NCBI RefSeq assembly: GCF_029543085.1
Contig: NZ_CP119967.1
Span: 4,552,501 to 4,616,500 of the forward strand
Origin: Pseudomonas sp. A34-9
GTDB lineage: Bacteria; Pseudomonadota; Gammaproteobacteria; Pseudomonadales; Pseudomonadaceae
Length of the DNA stretch: 64,000 bases
Direction: 5' to 3'
Part shown: positions 8,257 through 17,889 of the stretch, in pieces
Layout: each line of letters begins with the position of its first letter
How positions within the stretch are numbered: the first letter of the stretch is position 1
Made by a program: the position numbers and the translations under genes
The notes under the pieces: model-generated
Database searches by the model: none
What the model saw: the letters and a program-made list of their open reading frames with translations, nothing else
Told to the model about the DNA's origin: nothing

Positions 8257-9468
8257 ATGCAGTTCAGCAAATCGAACAAGCTCGCCAACGTCTGCTACGA
8301 CATTCGCGGCCCGGTGCTCAAGCACGCCAAACGACTGGAAGAGGAAGGCCAGCGCATCCTCAAGCTGAACATCGGCAACCCGGCGCCGTTTGGGTTCGAA
8401 GCGCCGGACGAAATCCTGCAGGATGTGATCCGCAACCTGCCGACCGCGCAAGGTTACAGCGACTCCAAAGGCCTGTTCAGCGCGCGCAAGGCAGTGATGC
8501 AGTACTACCAGCAAAAAAATGTCGAAGGTGTCGGCATTGAGGACATCTACCTGGGCAACGGCGTGTCCGAGCTGATCGTGATGTCGCTGCAGGCGCTACT
8601 CAACAATGGCGACGAAGTGCTGGTGCCGGCCCCGGACTATCCGCTGTGGACCGCCGCCGTCAGCCTCGCGGGTGGCAATGCCGTGCATTACCTGTGCGAC
8701 GAAGGCGCCGACTGGTTCCCGGATCTGGCCGACATCAAGGCCAAGATCACCCCGAACACCAAAGCCATGGTGATCATCAACCCGAACAACCCGACCGGTG
8801 CGGTGTATTCAAAGGAAGTGTTGCTGGGCATGCTCGAAATCGCCCGTGCGCACAATCTCGTGGTGTTCTCCGACGAGATCTACGACAAGATCCTGTACGA
8901 CGATGCCGTGCACATCTGCACCGCGTCGCTGGCGCCGGATCTGCTCTGCCTGACCTTCAACGGCCTGTCGAAGTCGTACCGCGTGGCCGGTTTCCGCTCC
9001 GGCTGGATCGCCATTTCCGGGCCGAAGCACAACGCCCAGAGCTACATCGAAGGCATCGACATGCTGGCCAACATGCGCCTGTGCGCCAACGTGCCGAGCC
9101 AGCATGCGATCCAGACCGCACTGGGCGGCTACCAGAGCATCAATGATCTGGTGCTGCCGCAGGGTCGTCTGCTGGAACAGCGCAACCGCACCTGGGAATT
9201 GCTTAACGACATACCGGGCGTCAGTTGCGTCAAACCGATGGGCGCGCTGTATGCGTTCCCGAAAATCGACCCGAAAGTCTGCCCGATCCACAACGACGAG
9301 AAATTCGTTCTCGACCTGCTGCTCTCCGAGAAGCTGCTGGTGGTGCAAGGCACGGCGTTCAACTGGCCGTGGCCGGATCACTTCCGCGTCGTCACCCTGC
9401 CGCGCGTCGATGATCTGGAAATGGCCATCGGCCGCATCGGCAACTTCCTCAAGTCATACCGCCAGTAA
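8257..9468 (+). CDS. alaA: alanine-synthesising PLP aminotransferase AlaA
   Basis: This is a fold-type I aminotransferase of 403 residues, close to E. coli AlaA (405), which transfers an amino group from glutamate to pyruvate. The PLP lysine is Lys239 in NGLSKSYRVAG, and NPNNPTGAVY and SDEIYDKI carry the usual cofactor contacts. The frame is open 162 bp further upstream, but homologues begin at MQFSKSNKLAN, so I use the ATG at 8257. It is transcribed away from msrB and is followed by a perfect 11-bp hairpin at 9478-9505. Confidence 0.92.
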   Translation: MQFSKSNKLANVCYDIRGPVLKHAKRLEEEGQRILKLNIGNPAPFGFEAPDEILQDVIRNLPTAQGYSDSKGLFSARKAVMQYYQQKNVEGVGIEDIYLGNGVSELIVMSLQALLNNGDEVLVPAPDYPLWTAAVSLAGGNAVHYLCDEGADWFPDLADIKAKITPNTKAMVIINPNNPTGAVYSKEVLLGMLEIARAHNLVVFSDEIYDKILYDDAVHICTASLAPDLLCLTFNGLSKSYRVAGFRSGWIAISGPKHNAQSYIEGIDMLANMRLCANVPSQHAIQTALGGYQSINDLVLPQGRLLEQRNRTWELLNDIPGVSCVKPMGALYAFPKIDPKVCPIHNDEKFVLDLLLSEKLLVVQGTAFNWPWPDHFRVVTLPRVDDLEMAIGRIGNFLKSYRQ

Positions 9469-9477
9469 CTGGCCAGC

Positions 9478-9505
9478 AGTGCGCAACGGGCAAACGTTGC
9501 GCACT
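9478..9505 (+). terminator. perfect hairpin after alaA (no U-tract)
   Basis: AGTGCGCAACG and its exact complement flank a 6-nt loop just after the alaA stop. There is no T-run downstream, so it may be a processing or stabilising hairpin, not an intrinsic terminator. The remaining ~190 bp to the htpX promoter hold nothing I can identify. Confidence 0.45.
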
Positions 9506-9697
9506 GTCTGATTCAGCAACACTTCTGCGTTCCACGTCCACGCACGCCTTCTACACTTGCGATTCGTACCGATCAAATGCGTCCAGCGTAATGGCGACGG
9601 GTCGCGGCTGGCCGTCATCCCTATCAGTTTCTGTCGTGGGAAATGTGCCGAGCACCGAAGAATCCGCTGTAGGACACAGTTTGAAATAGTCACTCAG

Positions 9698-9726
9698 TTG
9701 AATAGCCCGGTGCAGCACCTTATATA
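9698..9726 (+). promoter_or_regulatory. sigma-70-type promoter of htpX
   Basis: TTGAAT and TATATA are separated by exactly 17 bp, placing a transcription start near 9733, about 40 bp before the htpX ATG. GAGGAGA at 9754-9760 is the ribosome binding site. A heat-shock-type reading is possible but is not required by the sequence. Confidence 0.6.
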
Positions 9727-9771
9727 CCCCGCAGTACGCTACATCTTTAGCTTGAGGAGATTTCTACAACC

Positions 9772-10659
9772 ATGATGCGCATCCTGCTGTTTTTGGCCAC
9801 TAACCTGGCGGTCGTGCTGATAGCCAGCATCACCCTGAGCCTGTTCGGCTTCAACGGGTTCATGGCGGCCAACGGGGTTGATCTCGACCTTAGTCAGCTG
9901 CTGGTTTTCTGTGCAGTCTTTGGTTTCGCCGGCTCGCTGTTCTCGCTGTTCATCTCCAAGTGGATGGCGAAAATGAGCACCGGTACCCAGATCATCAGCC
10001 AGCCACGTACCCGGCATGAACAATGGCTGCTGCAAACCGTCGAGCAACTGTCCCGCGAAGCCGGGATCAAGATGCCCGAAGTCGGTATTTTCCCGGCCTA
10101 CGAAGCAAACGCCTTCGCCACCGGCTGGAACAAGAACGACGCGCTGGTCGCGGTCAGCCAGGGCCTGCTCGAGCGTTTCTCGCCCGATGAAGTGAAAGCC
10201 GTGCTGGCCCATGAAATCGGCCACGTCGCCAACGGCGACATGGTCACGCTGGCACTGATTCAAGGCGTGGTGAACACCTTCGTGATGTTCTTTGCGCGGA
10301 TCATCGGCAATTTCGTCGACAAGGTGATCTTCAAGAACGAAGAAGGCCAGGGCATCGCCTACTACGTGGCGACCATCTTCGCCGAACTGGTACTGGGCAT
10401 TCTCGCCAGTGCAATCGTCATGTGGTTCTCGCGCAAGCGCGAATTCCGTGCCGACGAGGCCGGCGCACGTCTGGCCGGCACCAGCGCAATGATTGGCGCA
10501 CTGCAACGCCTGCGCGCCGAACAGGGCCTGCCGGTGCACATGCCGGACACCCTGAACGCCTTTGGTATCAACGGTGGCATCAAACAGGGCTTTGCCCGCA
10601 TGTTCATGAGCCACCCGCCGCTGGAAGAGCGTATCGACGCGCTGCGTCGTCGCGGTTGA
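9772..10659 (+). CDS. htpX: membrane zinc metalloprotease HtpX
   Basis: This M48-family protease has 295 residues and four hydrophobic segments, with HEIGH at 147-151 and a later [11 protein letters not shown] segment supplying the third zinc ligand. It degrades damaged or misfolded inner-membrane proteins with its active site at the cytoplasmic face. Its own promoter (9698-9726) and a strong terminator (10679-10710) suggest a single-gene unit. Two Met codons begin the frame; GAGGAGA is spaced well for either. Confidence 0.96.
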   Translation: MMRILLFLATNLAVVLIASITLSLFGFNGFMAANGVDLDLSQLLVFCAVFGFAGSLFSLFISKWMAKMSTGTQIISQPRTRHEQWLLQTVEQLSREAGIKMPEVGIFPAYEANAFATGWNKNDALVAVSQGLLERFSPDEVKAVLAHEIGHVANGDMVTLALIQGVVNTFVMFFARIIGNFVDKVIFKNEEGQGIAYYVATIFAELVLGILASAIVMWFSRKREFRADEAGARLAGTSAMIGALQRLRAEQGLPVHMPDTLNAFGINGGIKQGFARMFMSHPPLEERIDALRRRG

Positions 10660-10678
10660 TTCGACCGGTGTGACCATG

Positions 10679-10710
10679 AAAAAGGCCCGCAGTGATGCGG
10701 GCCTTTTTTA
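10679..10710 (+). terminator. intrinsic terminator of htpX
   Basis: The stem GGCCCGCA / TGCGGGCC is preceded by A-rich and followed by T-rich sequence, immediately downstream of the htpX stop. Confidence 0.85.
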
Positions 10711-10744
10711 TATCTCTGGATTATCCGTCGACAGTGCCGGCCTC

Positions 10745-10836
10745 TTCGCGAGCAGGCTCGCTCCCACAGGGTTATGCGGTGCTTAGATGATCTGTGACAC
10801 AGCACAAATGACTGTGGGAGCGAGCTTGCTCGCGAA
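10745..10836. repeat. REP pair, GTGGGAGCGAGC family
   Basis: TTCGCGAGCAGGCTCGCTCC and its near-complement (CTGTGGGAGCGAGCTTGCTC, followed by GCGAA) are inverted around about 40 bp between htpX and tpm. This is the second REP family of the window, also half-seen at 48315-48382 and 56865-56875. Confidence 0.85.
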
Positions 10837-10859
10837 GGGGCCGGTAAAGGCGCCAAAAA

Positions 10860-11507
10860 CTATCGGGAAGAAACGCGGTAGACCCGCTCCTCCAACCGCG
10901 TCACGCCCGCCTGCAAGAACTTTCCACTCTCCCCCAGCACATCCTGCTCTTCCAGCATCTGAACCTGCCAGACATCCCCCAGCAACCGCTGCACTTCATC
11001 ATCGCCCACCGCAAACGGCGGCCCCGGCATCTGCGCCTGATCGTAATCCAGCGTAATCAACAACCCCTGCACACCCTGCGGCAGAATGTGCTGAAGATGC
11101 GCCGCATAACGCTCACGCATCGGCGCGGGCAAGGCAATCAGCGCGGCACGGTCGTACAACGCCGTGCAATCGGTCACATCGCTCGCCGTCAGCGCAAAGA
11201 AGTCACCGCACCACAATTCGACAGCTTCGCCGCGATAGACCTTGAACGCGCCTTTCTGGCTGATCTGCGGCTGCAACTGATGCTCATTGAAAAAATCCTC
11301 GATCGCCTTTTCCGACAGTTCGATCCCGAGCACCTGATGACCGCGTCCGGCCAGCCACGCCAAATCCAGACTTTTCCCACATAAAGGCACAAGCACTCGC
11401 GCCGTTTCCGGAACCGCCCAGTGCCGCTGCAAATACGGGTTTACCTCGGGCAGATGAAAACCGATCTGCCCGGAAGCCCACTTCTTGTGCCAAAACTCAG
11501 GCTGCAT
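10860..11507 (-). CDS. tpm: thiopurine S-methyltransferase
   Basis: This 215-residue class I SAM-dependent methyltransferase of the TPMT family starts with [16 protein letters not shown], and [15 protein letters not shown] and VLGIELS form the SAM site. In pseudomonads Tpm methylates selenium and tellurium oxyanion metabolites and thiopurines. The ATG at 11507 gives the expected length. The gene is divergent from the dioxygenase gene across about 100 bp that contain AGATCAATGATCT, a small palindrome without assigned role. Confidence 0.92.
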   Translation of the reverse strand: MQPEFWHKKWASGQIGFHLPEVNPYLQRHWAVPETARVLVPLCGKSLDLAWLAGRGHQVLGIELSEKAIEDFFNEHQLQPQISQKGAFKVYRGEAVELWCGDFFALTASDVTDCTALYDRAALIALPAPMRERYAAHLQHILPQGVQGLLITLDYDQAQMPGPPFAVGDDEVQRLLGDVWQVQMLEEQDVLGESGKFLQAGVTRLEERVYRVSSR

Positions 11508-11610
11508 GCATCACTCCCAATAATTCGATCAAAAAGCGTTAAAACTTATATTAGATTTAGATCAATGATCTGACTGAAGATGAGGCCATCTTAACGCTCA
11601 GGAACCCATC

Positions 11611-12378
11611 ATGTTTCCCAGCCTGTTTATTTCCCACGGTTCACCCATGCTGGCACTGGAACCCGGCGCCAGTGGCCCGGCGCTGGCACGTCTCGCAGCC
11701 GAATTACCGAAACCCAAAGCCATCGTGATTGTTTCTGCGCATTGGGAAAGCCATGAGTTGCTGGTCAGCAGTCATCCGCAACCGGAAACCTGGCACGACT
11801 TCGGCGGCTTTCCGCGTGCATTGTTTGAAGTGCAGTACCCGGCGTCGGGCAATCCGCAGTTGGCTGCCGAGGTGGCTGATTTGTTGACAGCCAACAACCT
11901 GCCCGCCCGCCTCGACCCGCAGCGCCCGTTCGATCACGGTGTTTGGGTACCGTTGTCGCTGATGTACCCGCAGGCGGATATTCCCGTGGTGCAGGTTTCG
12001 CTGCCGAGCCGCGCTGGCCCGGCGCTGCAAACCCGGGTTGGCCGAGCGCTGGCGAGCTTGCGCGATCAGGGCATTTTGCTGATCGGCTCCGGCAGCATCA
12101 CCCACAACCTGCGCGAACTGGACTGGCACGCCGGCCCGGAAAGTGTCGAGCCGTGGGCGCGGGATTTCCGTGACTGGGTGATCGAGAAACTGGCGGCTGA
12201 CGATGAGGCGGCGCTGCATGACTATCGCCAACAGGCACCGCATGCGGTGCGCAGTCATCCGAGTGATGAGCATTTGTTGCCGCTGTATTTTGCCCGGGGT
12301 GCGGGCGGTGAGTTCAGCGTGGCGCACAAGGGATTCACTATGGGTGCGCTGGGCATGGATATTTATCGTTTCGGTTAA
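11611..12378 (+). CDS. DODA-type extradiol aromatic ring-opening dioxygenase (YgiD-like)
   Basis: The protein has 255 residues of the LigB superfamily. Metal-ligand-type histidines occur at His9 (ISHGSP), His44 or His48 (SAHWESH), His109 (FDHGVW) and His165 (SITHNLR). E. coli YgiD, of the same family, opens DOPA in vitro, but the physiological substrate is unknown. The gene stands alone and ends before a REP pair and a bidirectional terminator shared with the helicase gene. Confidence 0.88.
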   Translation: MFPSLFISHGSPMLALEPGASGPALARLAAELPKPKAIVIVSAHWESHELLVSSHPQPETWHDFGGFPRALFEVQYPASGNPQLAAEVADLLTANNLPARLDPQRPFDHGVWVPLSLMYPQADIPVVQVSLPSRAGPALQTRVGRALASLRDQGILLIGSGSITHNLRELDWHAGPESVEPWARDFRDWVIEKLAADDEAALHDYRQQAPHAVRSHPSDEHLLPLYFARGAGGEFSVAHKGFTMGALGMDIYRFG

Positions 12379-12382
12379 CAGC

Positions 12383-12459
12383 AAAAGATCGCAGCCTTCG
12401 GCAGCTCCTACATCTGGAACGCGTTTCCCCGTAGGAGCTGCCGAAGGCTGCGATCTTTT
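12383..12459. repeat. REP pair, GTAGGAGCTGCC family, tail type
   Basis: Here the AAAAGATCGCAGCC ends point outward and the GTAGGAG ends face each other, the opposite arrangement to 7558-7626. It directly follows the dioxygenase stop. Confidence 0.88.
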
Positions 12460-12475
12460 GATCTTGAAAAACAGG

Positions 12476-12511
12476 CAAAAAAAATCCCCGAACCAGTCGG
12501 GGATTTTTTAT
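12476..12511. terminator. bidirectional terminator between the dioxygenase and helicase genes
   Basis: The stem ATCCCCGA / TCGGGGAT is flanked by A-run and T-run on both sides, so it can serve both convergent genes. Confidence 0.85.
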
Positions 12512-12537
12512 GTTCGATCAATCAGCCCAAGGGCGGA

Positions 12538-14211
12538 TCAATCTTCGCGATAGCGACGCAGTTTCAGCTGCTTACCGGCAACGCGAGTGTCCTTCAGTTT
12601 GGTCAGGAGTTTGTCCAGACCATCTTCCGGCAGCTCGACGAGGCTGAAGCTGTCACGCACCTGGATGCGACCGATTGCTTCACGGGCCAGACCGCCTTCG
12701 TTAAGGATGGCGCCCAGCAGGTTTTTCGCAGCGATACCATCACGCGCGCCCAGCGCGGTACGGCAACGAGCACGGCCTTCGCCCAAAGGCATTGGCGCGC
12801 GACGCTCGCGATCACCACGATCAGGACGATCACCGGTGCGCTCAGGACGGTCGCCACGCGGTGCGTTGTTCGGCACCAGTGGACGTTCCTTCTCGATGGC
12901 AGCCAGGTTCAGCGCTTGACCGTTGGTGGCTTTGCGCAGCAGCGCAGCAGCCAGAGCACGCGGGGTGCAGCCGATGTCCGCAGTCAGACGATCGAGCAGC
13001 TCACCGTGAGTCGATTCGGCATCAGCAACCAGCGGCGACAGGCTGTTGGTCAGTTTCTTGATGCGTGCATCGAGAACAGCTTGAGCGTCCGGCAGGCGTA
13101 CTTCGGCAACTTTCTGACCGGTTACACGCTCGATCACTTGCAGCATGCGGCGCTCACGTGGAGTCACCAGCAGCAGTGCACGACCTTCGCGACCGGCACG
13201 GCCAGTACGGCCGATACGGTGAACGTAGGATTCCGGATCGTATGGCATGTCAACGTTGAACACGTGAGTGATGCGCGGAACATCCAGACCACGAGCAGCA
13301 ACGTCGGTCGCCACCACGATGTCCAGACGGCCATCTTTCAGCGAGTCGATGACGCGCTCACGCTGGTTCTGGGCGATGTCACCGTTCAGCGCCGCGGCTT
13401 TGTAGCCTTTGGCGTCGAGGGCGCTGGCCAGATCCAGGGTCGCTTGCTTGGTGCGCACGAACATGATCAGCGCGTCGAAGTCTTCCACTTCCAGCAAGCT
13501 GAGAACGGCCGAAGTCTTCTGGTCAGCGTGAACCAACAGGTGAGCCTGTTCGATCGCGGTAACGGTCTGGGTCTTGGTCTGGATCTTCACGTGTTGCGGA
13601 TCGCGCAGATGGCGTTCGGCAATGGCGCGGATCGACTGCGGCAGGGTAGCCGAGAACAATACGGTCTGACGGGTCGGTGGCAGAGCCTTGAAGATGACTT
13701 CCAGGTCATCCATGAAGCCCAGTTTCAACATTTCGTCAGCTTCGTCGAGAACCAGGTGGTTCACGGTCGACAGCACTTTTTCGTCACGACGCAGGTGGTC
13801 GCACAGACGGCCCGGAGTGGCGACAACGATCTGTGCACCATTACGGATTGCTTTCAGTTGTGGGCCCATAGGCGCGCCGCCGTAAACGGCCACAACAGTA
13901 ACGCCCGGCATTTGCTTGGCGTAGGTTTCGAAAGCGGTTGCTACTTGCAGCGCCAACTCACGAGTTGGCGCCAGGATCAGGGCTTGCGGTTCGCGCTTGG
14001 CAGGATCGATGCGGTGCAGAATAGGCAGTGCGAACGCGGCGGTTTTACCGGTACCGGTTTGCGCCTGGCCAATCATGTCCTGGCCGGCCATGATGATCGG
14101 GATCGATTGCTGCTGAATCGCCGAAGGCTCTTCGTAGCCAGTCGCTGCGACGGCTGCAAGAATATTCGGGTTAAGATTAAAAGCGGCGAATCCGCCGGTT
14201 TCCTGGGTCAT
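12538..14211 (-). CDS. deaD: DEAD-box ATP-dependent RNA helicase (DeaD/CsdA type)
   Basis: The protein has 557 residues with a Q-motif region, Walker A AQTGTGKT at 50-57, VLDEADEML, SAT and HRIGRTGR, followed by a DbpA/CsdA-like RNA-binding module and a basic tail ending LKLRRYRED. It unwinds structured RNA in ribosome assembly and mRNA decay. The frame stays open 89 codons upstream, but the conserved start MTQETGGFAAF is at 14211. A -10 element at 14434-14439 would give a leader of roughly 215 nt, as in cold-inducible helicase genes. csdA is an equivalent name. Confidence 0.93.
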   Translation of the reverse strand: MTQETGGFAAFNLNPNILAAVAATGYEEPSAIQQQSIPIIMAGQDMIGQAQTGTGKTAAFALPILHRIDPAKREPQALILAPTRELALQVATAFETYAKQMPGVTVVAVYGGAPMGPQLKAIRNGAQIVVATPGRLCDHLRRDEKVLSTVNHLVLDEADEMLKLGFMDDLEVIFKALPPTRQTVLFSATLPQSIRAIAERHLRDPQHVKIQTKTQTVTAIEQAHLLVHADQKTSAVLSLLEVEDFDALIMFVRTKQATLDLASALDAKGYKAAALNGDIAQNQRERVIDSLKDGRLDIVVATDVAARGLDVPRITHVFNVDMPYDPESYVHRIGRTGRAGREGRALLLVTPRERRMLQVIERVTGQKVAEVRLPDAQAVLDARIKKLTNSLSPLVADAESTHGELLDRLTADIGCTPRALAAALLRKATNGQALNLAAIEKERPLVPNNAPRGDRPERTGDRPDRGDRERRAPMPLGEGRARCRTALGARDGIAAKNLLGAILNEGGLAREAIGRIQVRDSFSLVELPEDGLDKLLTKLKDTRVAGKQLKLRRYRED

Positions 14212-14433
14212 GGGTCTGCCTCTAAGTGCATCCGCAAAGACCCATGCTCCAAAGCTGCGCATGCCGTGTTGAGACTCAAGAGTCGCCCTGGCAGCTTTGT
14301 CGGCGGGGATTTGCGAAAACGAATGAATGAAAAAAAGAATCGTCCGGGAAGAGCCCGCAATGCGGACGTGCAGCCGAAGCTGACTTCGGGAAATTGCGCT
14401 ACCTAAACGCGGCCCGGTTAAAGGCCGGCGCGC

Positions 14434-14439
14434 ACTATA
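14434..14439 (-). promoter_or_regulatory. candidate -10 element of the helicase gene, implying a long 5' leader
   Basis: Read on the minus strand, GGTATAGTGCG contains a good TATAGT box with a weak -35. Downstream sequence up to the start codon at 14211 is untranslated and includes a GGCC...GGCC stem near 14410-14430. The rest of 14212-14634, towards the crotonase gene, shows no other feature beyond an A/T-flanked GCTCCC stretch near 14455. Confidence 0.4.
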
Positions 14440-14634
14440 CCGGATTTTGCCCAAAAAGGGAGCTTTTTTTATTGCCAAAATACCTGTGTCACCGCTGTGT
14501 AACGGGGTTTTGCGGATAATCGCGCCAAGGTCTATTTTTCAAAGGCCCGGCCCTGCGGGCGATGACGCTTAAACGATTCACCGACCTGCGGCATTCGGTC
14601 GCTGCACCCGCCCTTCCTGCCCGAGGATCCAGCC

Positions 14635-15426
14635 ATGAATCAGCCCTGCCCCGGCCGCGTCAGCCGTGAACGCCGTGGTCACATCCACCTGATCGGCCTT
14701 GATCGAGCGGCCAAGCGCAATGCTTTCGACCTCGACCTGCTGAACGACCTGAGCCTGGCCTATGGCGAGTTCGAGGCCGACAGCGAGGCGCGGGTAGCGG
14801 TGGTGTTCGGACACGGCGAACACTTTACCGCCGGTCTGGATCTGGTGAATGCCAGCGGCGCACTCGCTCAGGGCTGGCGGGTTCCGACCGGCGGTTGCGA
14901 TCCGTGGGGCGTTTTCGTCGGACCACGGGTGAGCAAACCGGTGATTGTTGCCGCGCAAGGTTATTGCCTGACCATTGGTATCGAATTGATGCTGGCCGCC
15001 GACATTAACCTGTGCGCGAGCAATACCCGTTTTGCGCAGATGGAAGTGCAGCGTGGGATCTTTCCTTTTGGTGGTGCGACTTTACGTTTTCAGCAGATCG
15101 CCGGATGGGGCAATGCGATGCGCTGGTTGCTGACCGGGGATGAGTTTGATGCGCACGATGCATTGCATTTGGGGTTGGTGCAGGAAGTGATGGCCAGTGA
15201 AGATTTGTTGCCGAGGGCGATTGAGTTGGCTGAGCGGATTGCCCGGCAGGCGCCGCTGGGCGTGCAGGCGACGTTGATGTCGGCGCGCCAGGCGCGTTAT
15301 GAGGGTGAGACAGCGGCGGCGCAGGGGTTGCCGGCGCTGGTGAAGAAGTTGTTGGCCAGTGAGGATGCCAAGGAGGGGGTGCGGTCGCTGGTGGAGCGGC
15401 GACCCGGGATCTTCAAAGGGATCTAA
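14635..15426 (+). CDS. crotonase/enoyl-CoA hydratase family protein
   Basis: This 263-residue crotonase-fold protein has the oxyanion-hole segments FTAGLDL and GYCLTIGIELMLAADI. The usual two catalytic glutamates are not obvious, so hydratase activity is unproved; isomerase or another acyl-CoA activity is possible. It starts at the ATG at 14635 after GAGGATCC, and it is divergent from the helicase gene. In PAO1 the neighbouring locus (PA2841) carries a similar gene, from memory. Confidence 0.85.
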   Translation: MNQPCPGRVSRERRGHIHLIGLDRAAKRNAFDLDLLNDLSLAYGEFEADSEARVAVVFGHGEHFTAGLDLVNASGALAQGWRVPTGGCDPWGVFVGPRVSKPVIVAAQGYCLTIGIELMLAADINLCASNTRFAQMEVQRGIFPFGGATLRFQQIAGWGNAMRWLLTGDEFDAHDALHLGLVQEVMASEDLLPRAIELAERIARQAPLGVQATLMSARQARYEGETAAAQGLPALVKKLLASEDAKEGVRSLVERRPGIFKGI

Positions 15427-15432
15427 CCCGCC

Positions 15433-15522
15433 CTGTAGGAGCTGCCGAAGGCTGCGATCTTTTGACCTTGATCCCATCAAAAACAAGATCAAAGGATCGC
15501 AGCCTTCGGCAGCTCCTACAGG
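15433..15522. repeat. REP pair, GTAGGAGCTGCC family, head type
   Basis: An inverted pair lies between the convergent crotonase and spermidine-synthase-like genes. The loop carries additional ATC/GAT complementarity. Confidence 0.9.
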
Positions 15523-15531
15523 GGTGGACGG

Positions 15532-16287
15532 TCAGGTCGCCGGGCGAATGGCGTTGATCAACGACTGCAACGAATACCCCAGCCGCGGCGCCAGCGCTTC
15601 GGCCCGAGCGGTCAGCGCCTGCATGTCCAGCGCCTGATCGAGATCCGCCGGGACAATCAGAATCACGTTGCCCTCCTTCACCGGCAATTCCCAATAGTGC
15701 CGGTGATAGAGCCCGCGCAACAACGCCGCACCCAGTGGCTTGCCGTCATCGGTCGCCCACTGATTGATCACCAGCCAGCCGCCCGGATTCAAGCGCTTCT
15801 GGCAGTCGCCGAGAAAACTCCAGGCCAGATGGCCGACGCCCGGCCCGACGTCGGTATACAGGTCGACGAAAATCAGGTCCGCCGGCTCAGCCGTCGGCAG
15901 CAGTTCAAGGGCGTCGCCGACGCGAATGTACAGCCGCGGATCATCATCGAGGCCAAGGTATTCAATGGCCAGACGCGGCACGTCAGGGCGCAGTTCAATC
16001 GCCTCGACATCCTCCAGCGGCAGAAACTTGAGGCAGGCCTGAGTCAGGGTCCCGGCGCCGAGCCCGAGAAACAGCGCACTCTCCGGCTGCTCATGGCACA
16101 ACGCACCAATCAGCATCGCGCGGGTGTAGTCGTATTCCAGCCAGCTAGGATCAGCCGTGAACACGCAGCTCTGCTCAATGGCATCGCCGAACTCGAGAAA
16201 GCGGTAATCGGCCACTTCCAGCACGCGAATCACGCCGAACTCATCCTGTACTTCGGCGAGCAGATGCTCGACGCGCTCCTCAGTCAT
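15532..16287 (-). CDS. spermidine synthase-like (SpeE-fold) protein
   Basis: This 251-residue Rossmann-fold protein has the nucleotide-binding segment LFLGLGAGTLTQ, an acidic VEAIEL turn and VGDALELL, as in the spermine/spermidine synthase fold. It lacks an obvious extra N-terminal domain, and several homologues are annotated only as SAM-dependent methyltransferases, so polyamine synthesis is not certain. It is divergent from the class II DAHP synthase. The spacer carries two small hairpins at 16302-16319 and 16325-16341. Confidence 0.82.
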   Translation of the reverse strand: MTEERVEHLLAEVQDEFGVIRVLEVADYRFLEFGDAIEQSCVFTADPSWLEYDYTRAMLIGALCHEQPESALFLGLGAGTLTQACLKFLPLEDVEAIELRPDVPRLAIEYLGLDDDPRLYIRVGDALELLPTAEPADLIFVDLYTDVGPGVGHLAWSFLGDCQKRLNPGGWLVINQWATDDGKPLGAALLRGLYHRHYWELPVKEGNVILIVPADLDQALDMQALTARAEALAPRLGYSLQSLINAIRPAT

Positions 16288-16301
16288 TTCGTCTCCTGAT
16301 G

Positions 16302-16341
16302 GTCACCGGGCGCGGTGACGCGATGGCACCGCTGTGGTGCC
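16302..16341. repeat. two adjacent small hairpins in the spermidine-synthase-like/DAHP intergenic space
   Basis: GTCACC/GGTGAC (16302-16319) and GGCACC/GGTGCC (16325-16341) are perfect 6-bp stems separated by five bases. They sit between divergent promoters and could be operators or mRNA structure; no known consensus is matched. Confidence 0.4.
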
Positions 16342-16437
16342 GTGGCAAAGCGGCGATTGTCGGCGATGGGGCGGGAGCAGGTCACGCACTAATTGCTGCT
16401 AACATGGCCTTCCGTGCGTAGACCCCTAGAGACCGTG

Positions 16438-17784
16438 ATGAGCCAACCGTGGAGCCCTGACAGCTGGCGCGCCCTGCCGATCCAGCAACAACCCCAATAC
16501 CCCGACGCCGCGCACTTGCGCCAGGTCGAGCAAACCCTGGCCAGTTATCCACCGCTGGTGTTTGCCGGCGAAGCGCGCGAATTGCGCCGTCAGTTTGCCG
16601 AAGTCACTCAAGGCCGGGCCTTCCTGTTGCAGGGCGGTGATTGTGCGGAAAGCTTTGCCGAGTTCTCCGCAGCGAAGATTCGCGACACCTTTAAAGTGTT
16701 GCTGCAAATGGCGATTGTCATGACCTTCGCCGCCGGTTGCCCGGTGGTCAAGGTTGGGCGCATGGCCGGTCAGTTCGCCAAACCGCGTTCGGCCAACGAC
16801 GAGACCATCGACGGCGTGACCCTGCCGGCTTATCGCGGCGACATCGTCAACGGCATCGGTTTCGACGAGAAAAGCCGAGTACCGGATCCGGAGCGTCTGC
16901 TGCAGTCCTATCACCAGTCCACTGCCACGCTGAACCTGTTGCGCGCGTTCGCTCAGGGCGGTTTTGCCGACCTGCATCAGGTGCACAAGTGGAACCTCGA
17001 CTTCATCGCCAACTCGGCGCTGGCCGAGAAGTACAGCCACTTGGCCGACCGCATCGATGAAACCCTGGCGTTCATGCGCGCCTGTGGCATGGACAGCTCG
17101 CCGCAACTGCGCGAAACCAGTTTCTTCACCGCCCACGAAGCGCTGCTGCTGAACTACGAAGAAGCGTTCGTGCGTCGCGACAGCCTGACCAATGATTACT
17201 ACGATTGCTCGGCGCACATGCTGTGGATCGGTGACCGCACCCGCCAGCTCGGCGGCGCTCATGTCGAATTCCTCCGTGGCGTGAACAACCCGATCGGCGT
17301 GAAGGTCGGCCCGAGCATGAATCCGGATGATCTGATCCGCCTGATTGATGTGCTCAACCCGGACAACGATCCGGGGCGCCTGAACCTGATCGCGCGGATG
17401 GGTGCGAACAAGGTGGGTGATCACCTGCCGGCGCTGATCCGCGCAGTGCAGCGTGAAGGCAAGCAGGTGCTGTGGAGCTCCGACCCGATGCACGGCAATA
17501 CCATCAAGGCCAGCAGCGGCTACAAGACCCGCGACTTTGCGCAGATCCTCGGTGAAGTCAAACAGTTCTTCCAGGTGCACGAGGCGGAAGGCAGCTATGC
17601 CGGCGGCATTCACATTGAAATGACCGGGCAGAACGTCACCGAGTGCATCGGTGGTGCGCGGCCGATTACAGAAGATGGCTTGTCGGATCGCTATCACACG
17701 CATTGTGACCCGCGGATGAATGCTGATCAGTCGCTGGAGTTGGCATTCCTGATTGCTGAAACCCTGAAACAGGTTCGGCGCTAA
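16438..17784 (+). CDS. class II 3-deoxy-7-phosphoheptulonate (DAHP) synthase
   Basis: The 448-residue enzyme condenses phosphoenolpyruvate and erythrose-4-phosphate, the first step of the shikimate pathway. Class II signatures include [29 protein letters not shown], the [10 protein letters not shown] metal and substrate segment, and [15 protein letters not shown]. The ATG at 16438 gives the usual N-terminus; 15 codons upstream are also open. A class I isoenzyme lies at 30.8 kb. In pseudomonads class II enzymes can serve housekeeping or secondary-metabolite aromatic synthesis; no phenazine genes are nearby. Confidence 0.95.
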   Translation: MSQPWSPDSWRALPIQQQPQYPDAAHLRQVEQTLASYPPLVFAGEARELRRQFAEVTQGRAFLLQGGDCAESFAEFSAAKIRDTFKVLLQMAIVMTFAAGCPVVKVGRMAGQFAKPRSANDETIDGVTLPAYRGDIVNGIGFDEKSRVPDPERLLQSYHQSTATLNLLRAFAQGGFADLHQVHKWNLDFIANSALAEKYSHLADRIDETLAFMRACGMDSSPQLRETSFFTAHEALLLNYEEAFVRRDSLTNDYYDCSAHMLWIGDRTRQLGGAHVEFLRGVNNPIGVKVGPSMNPDDLIRLIDVLNPDNDPGRLNLIARMGANKVGDHLPALIRAVQREGKQVLWSSDPMHGNTIKASSGYKTRDFAQILGEVKQFFQVHEAEGSYAGGIHIEMTGQNVTECIGGARPITEDGLSDRYHTHCDPRMNADQSLELAFLIAETLKQVRR

Positions 17785-17798
17785 ACGAGTCGCAAACC

Positions 17799-17886
17799 TG
17801 TAGGAGCTGCCGAAGGCTGCGATCTTTTGATGTTGATCTTATAAAAAACAGGATCAAAAGATCGCAGCCTTCGGCAGCTCCTACAG
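17799..17886. repeat. REP pair, GTAGGAGCTGCC family, head type
   Basis: A long nearly perfect inverted pair occupies the space between the convergent DAHP synthase and YcaQ-like genes. Its AT-rich loop contains GATCTT and its complement. Confidence 0.9.
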
Positions 17887-17889
17887 GGA

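Noticed and set aside
12916..14406. A 496-codon open frame antisense to the helicase gene
   Set aside because: It is a GC-skew artefact: the helicase frame shows all DEAD-box motifs while this one resembles no protein family.
16438..17784. Possible phenazine-cluster (PhzC-type) DAHP synthase
   Set aside because: No other phenazine biosynthesis genes are present nearby; the enzyme is the free-standing class II form common in pseudomonads.
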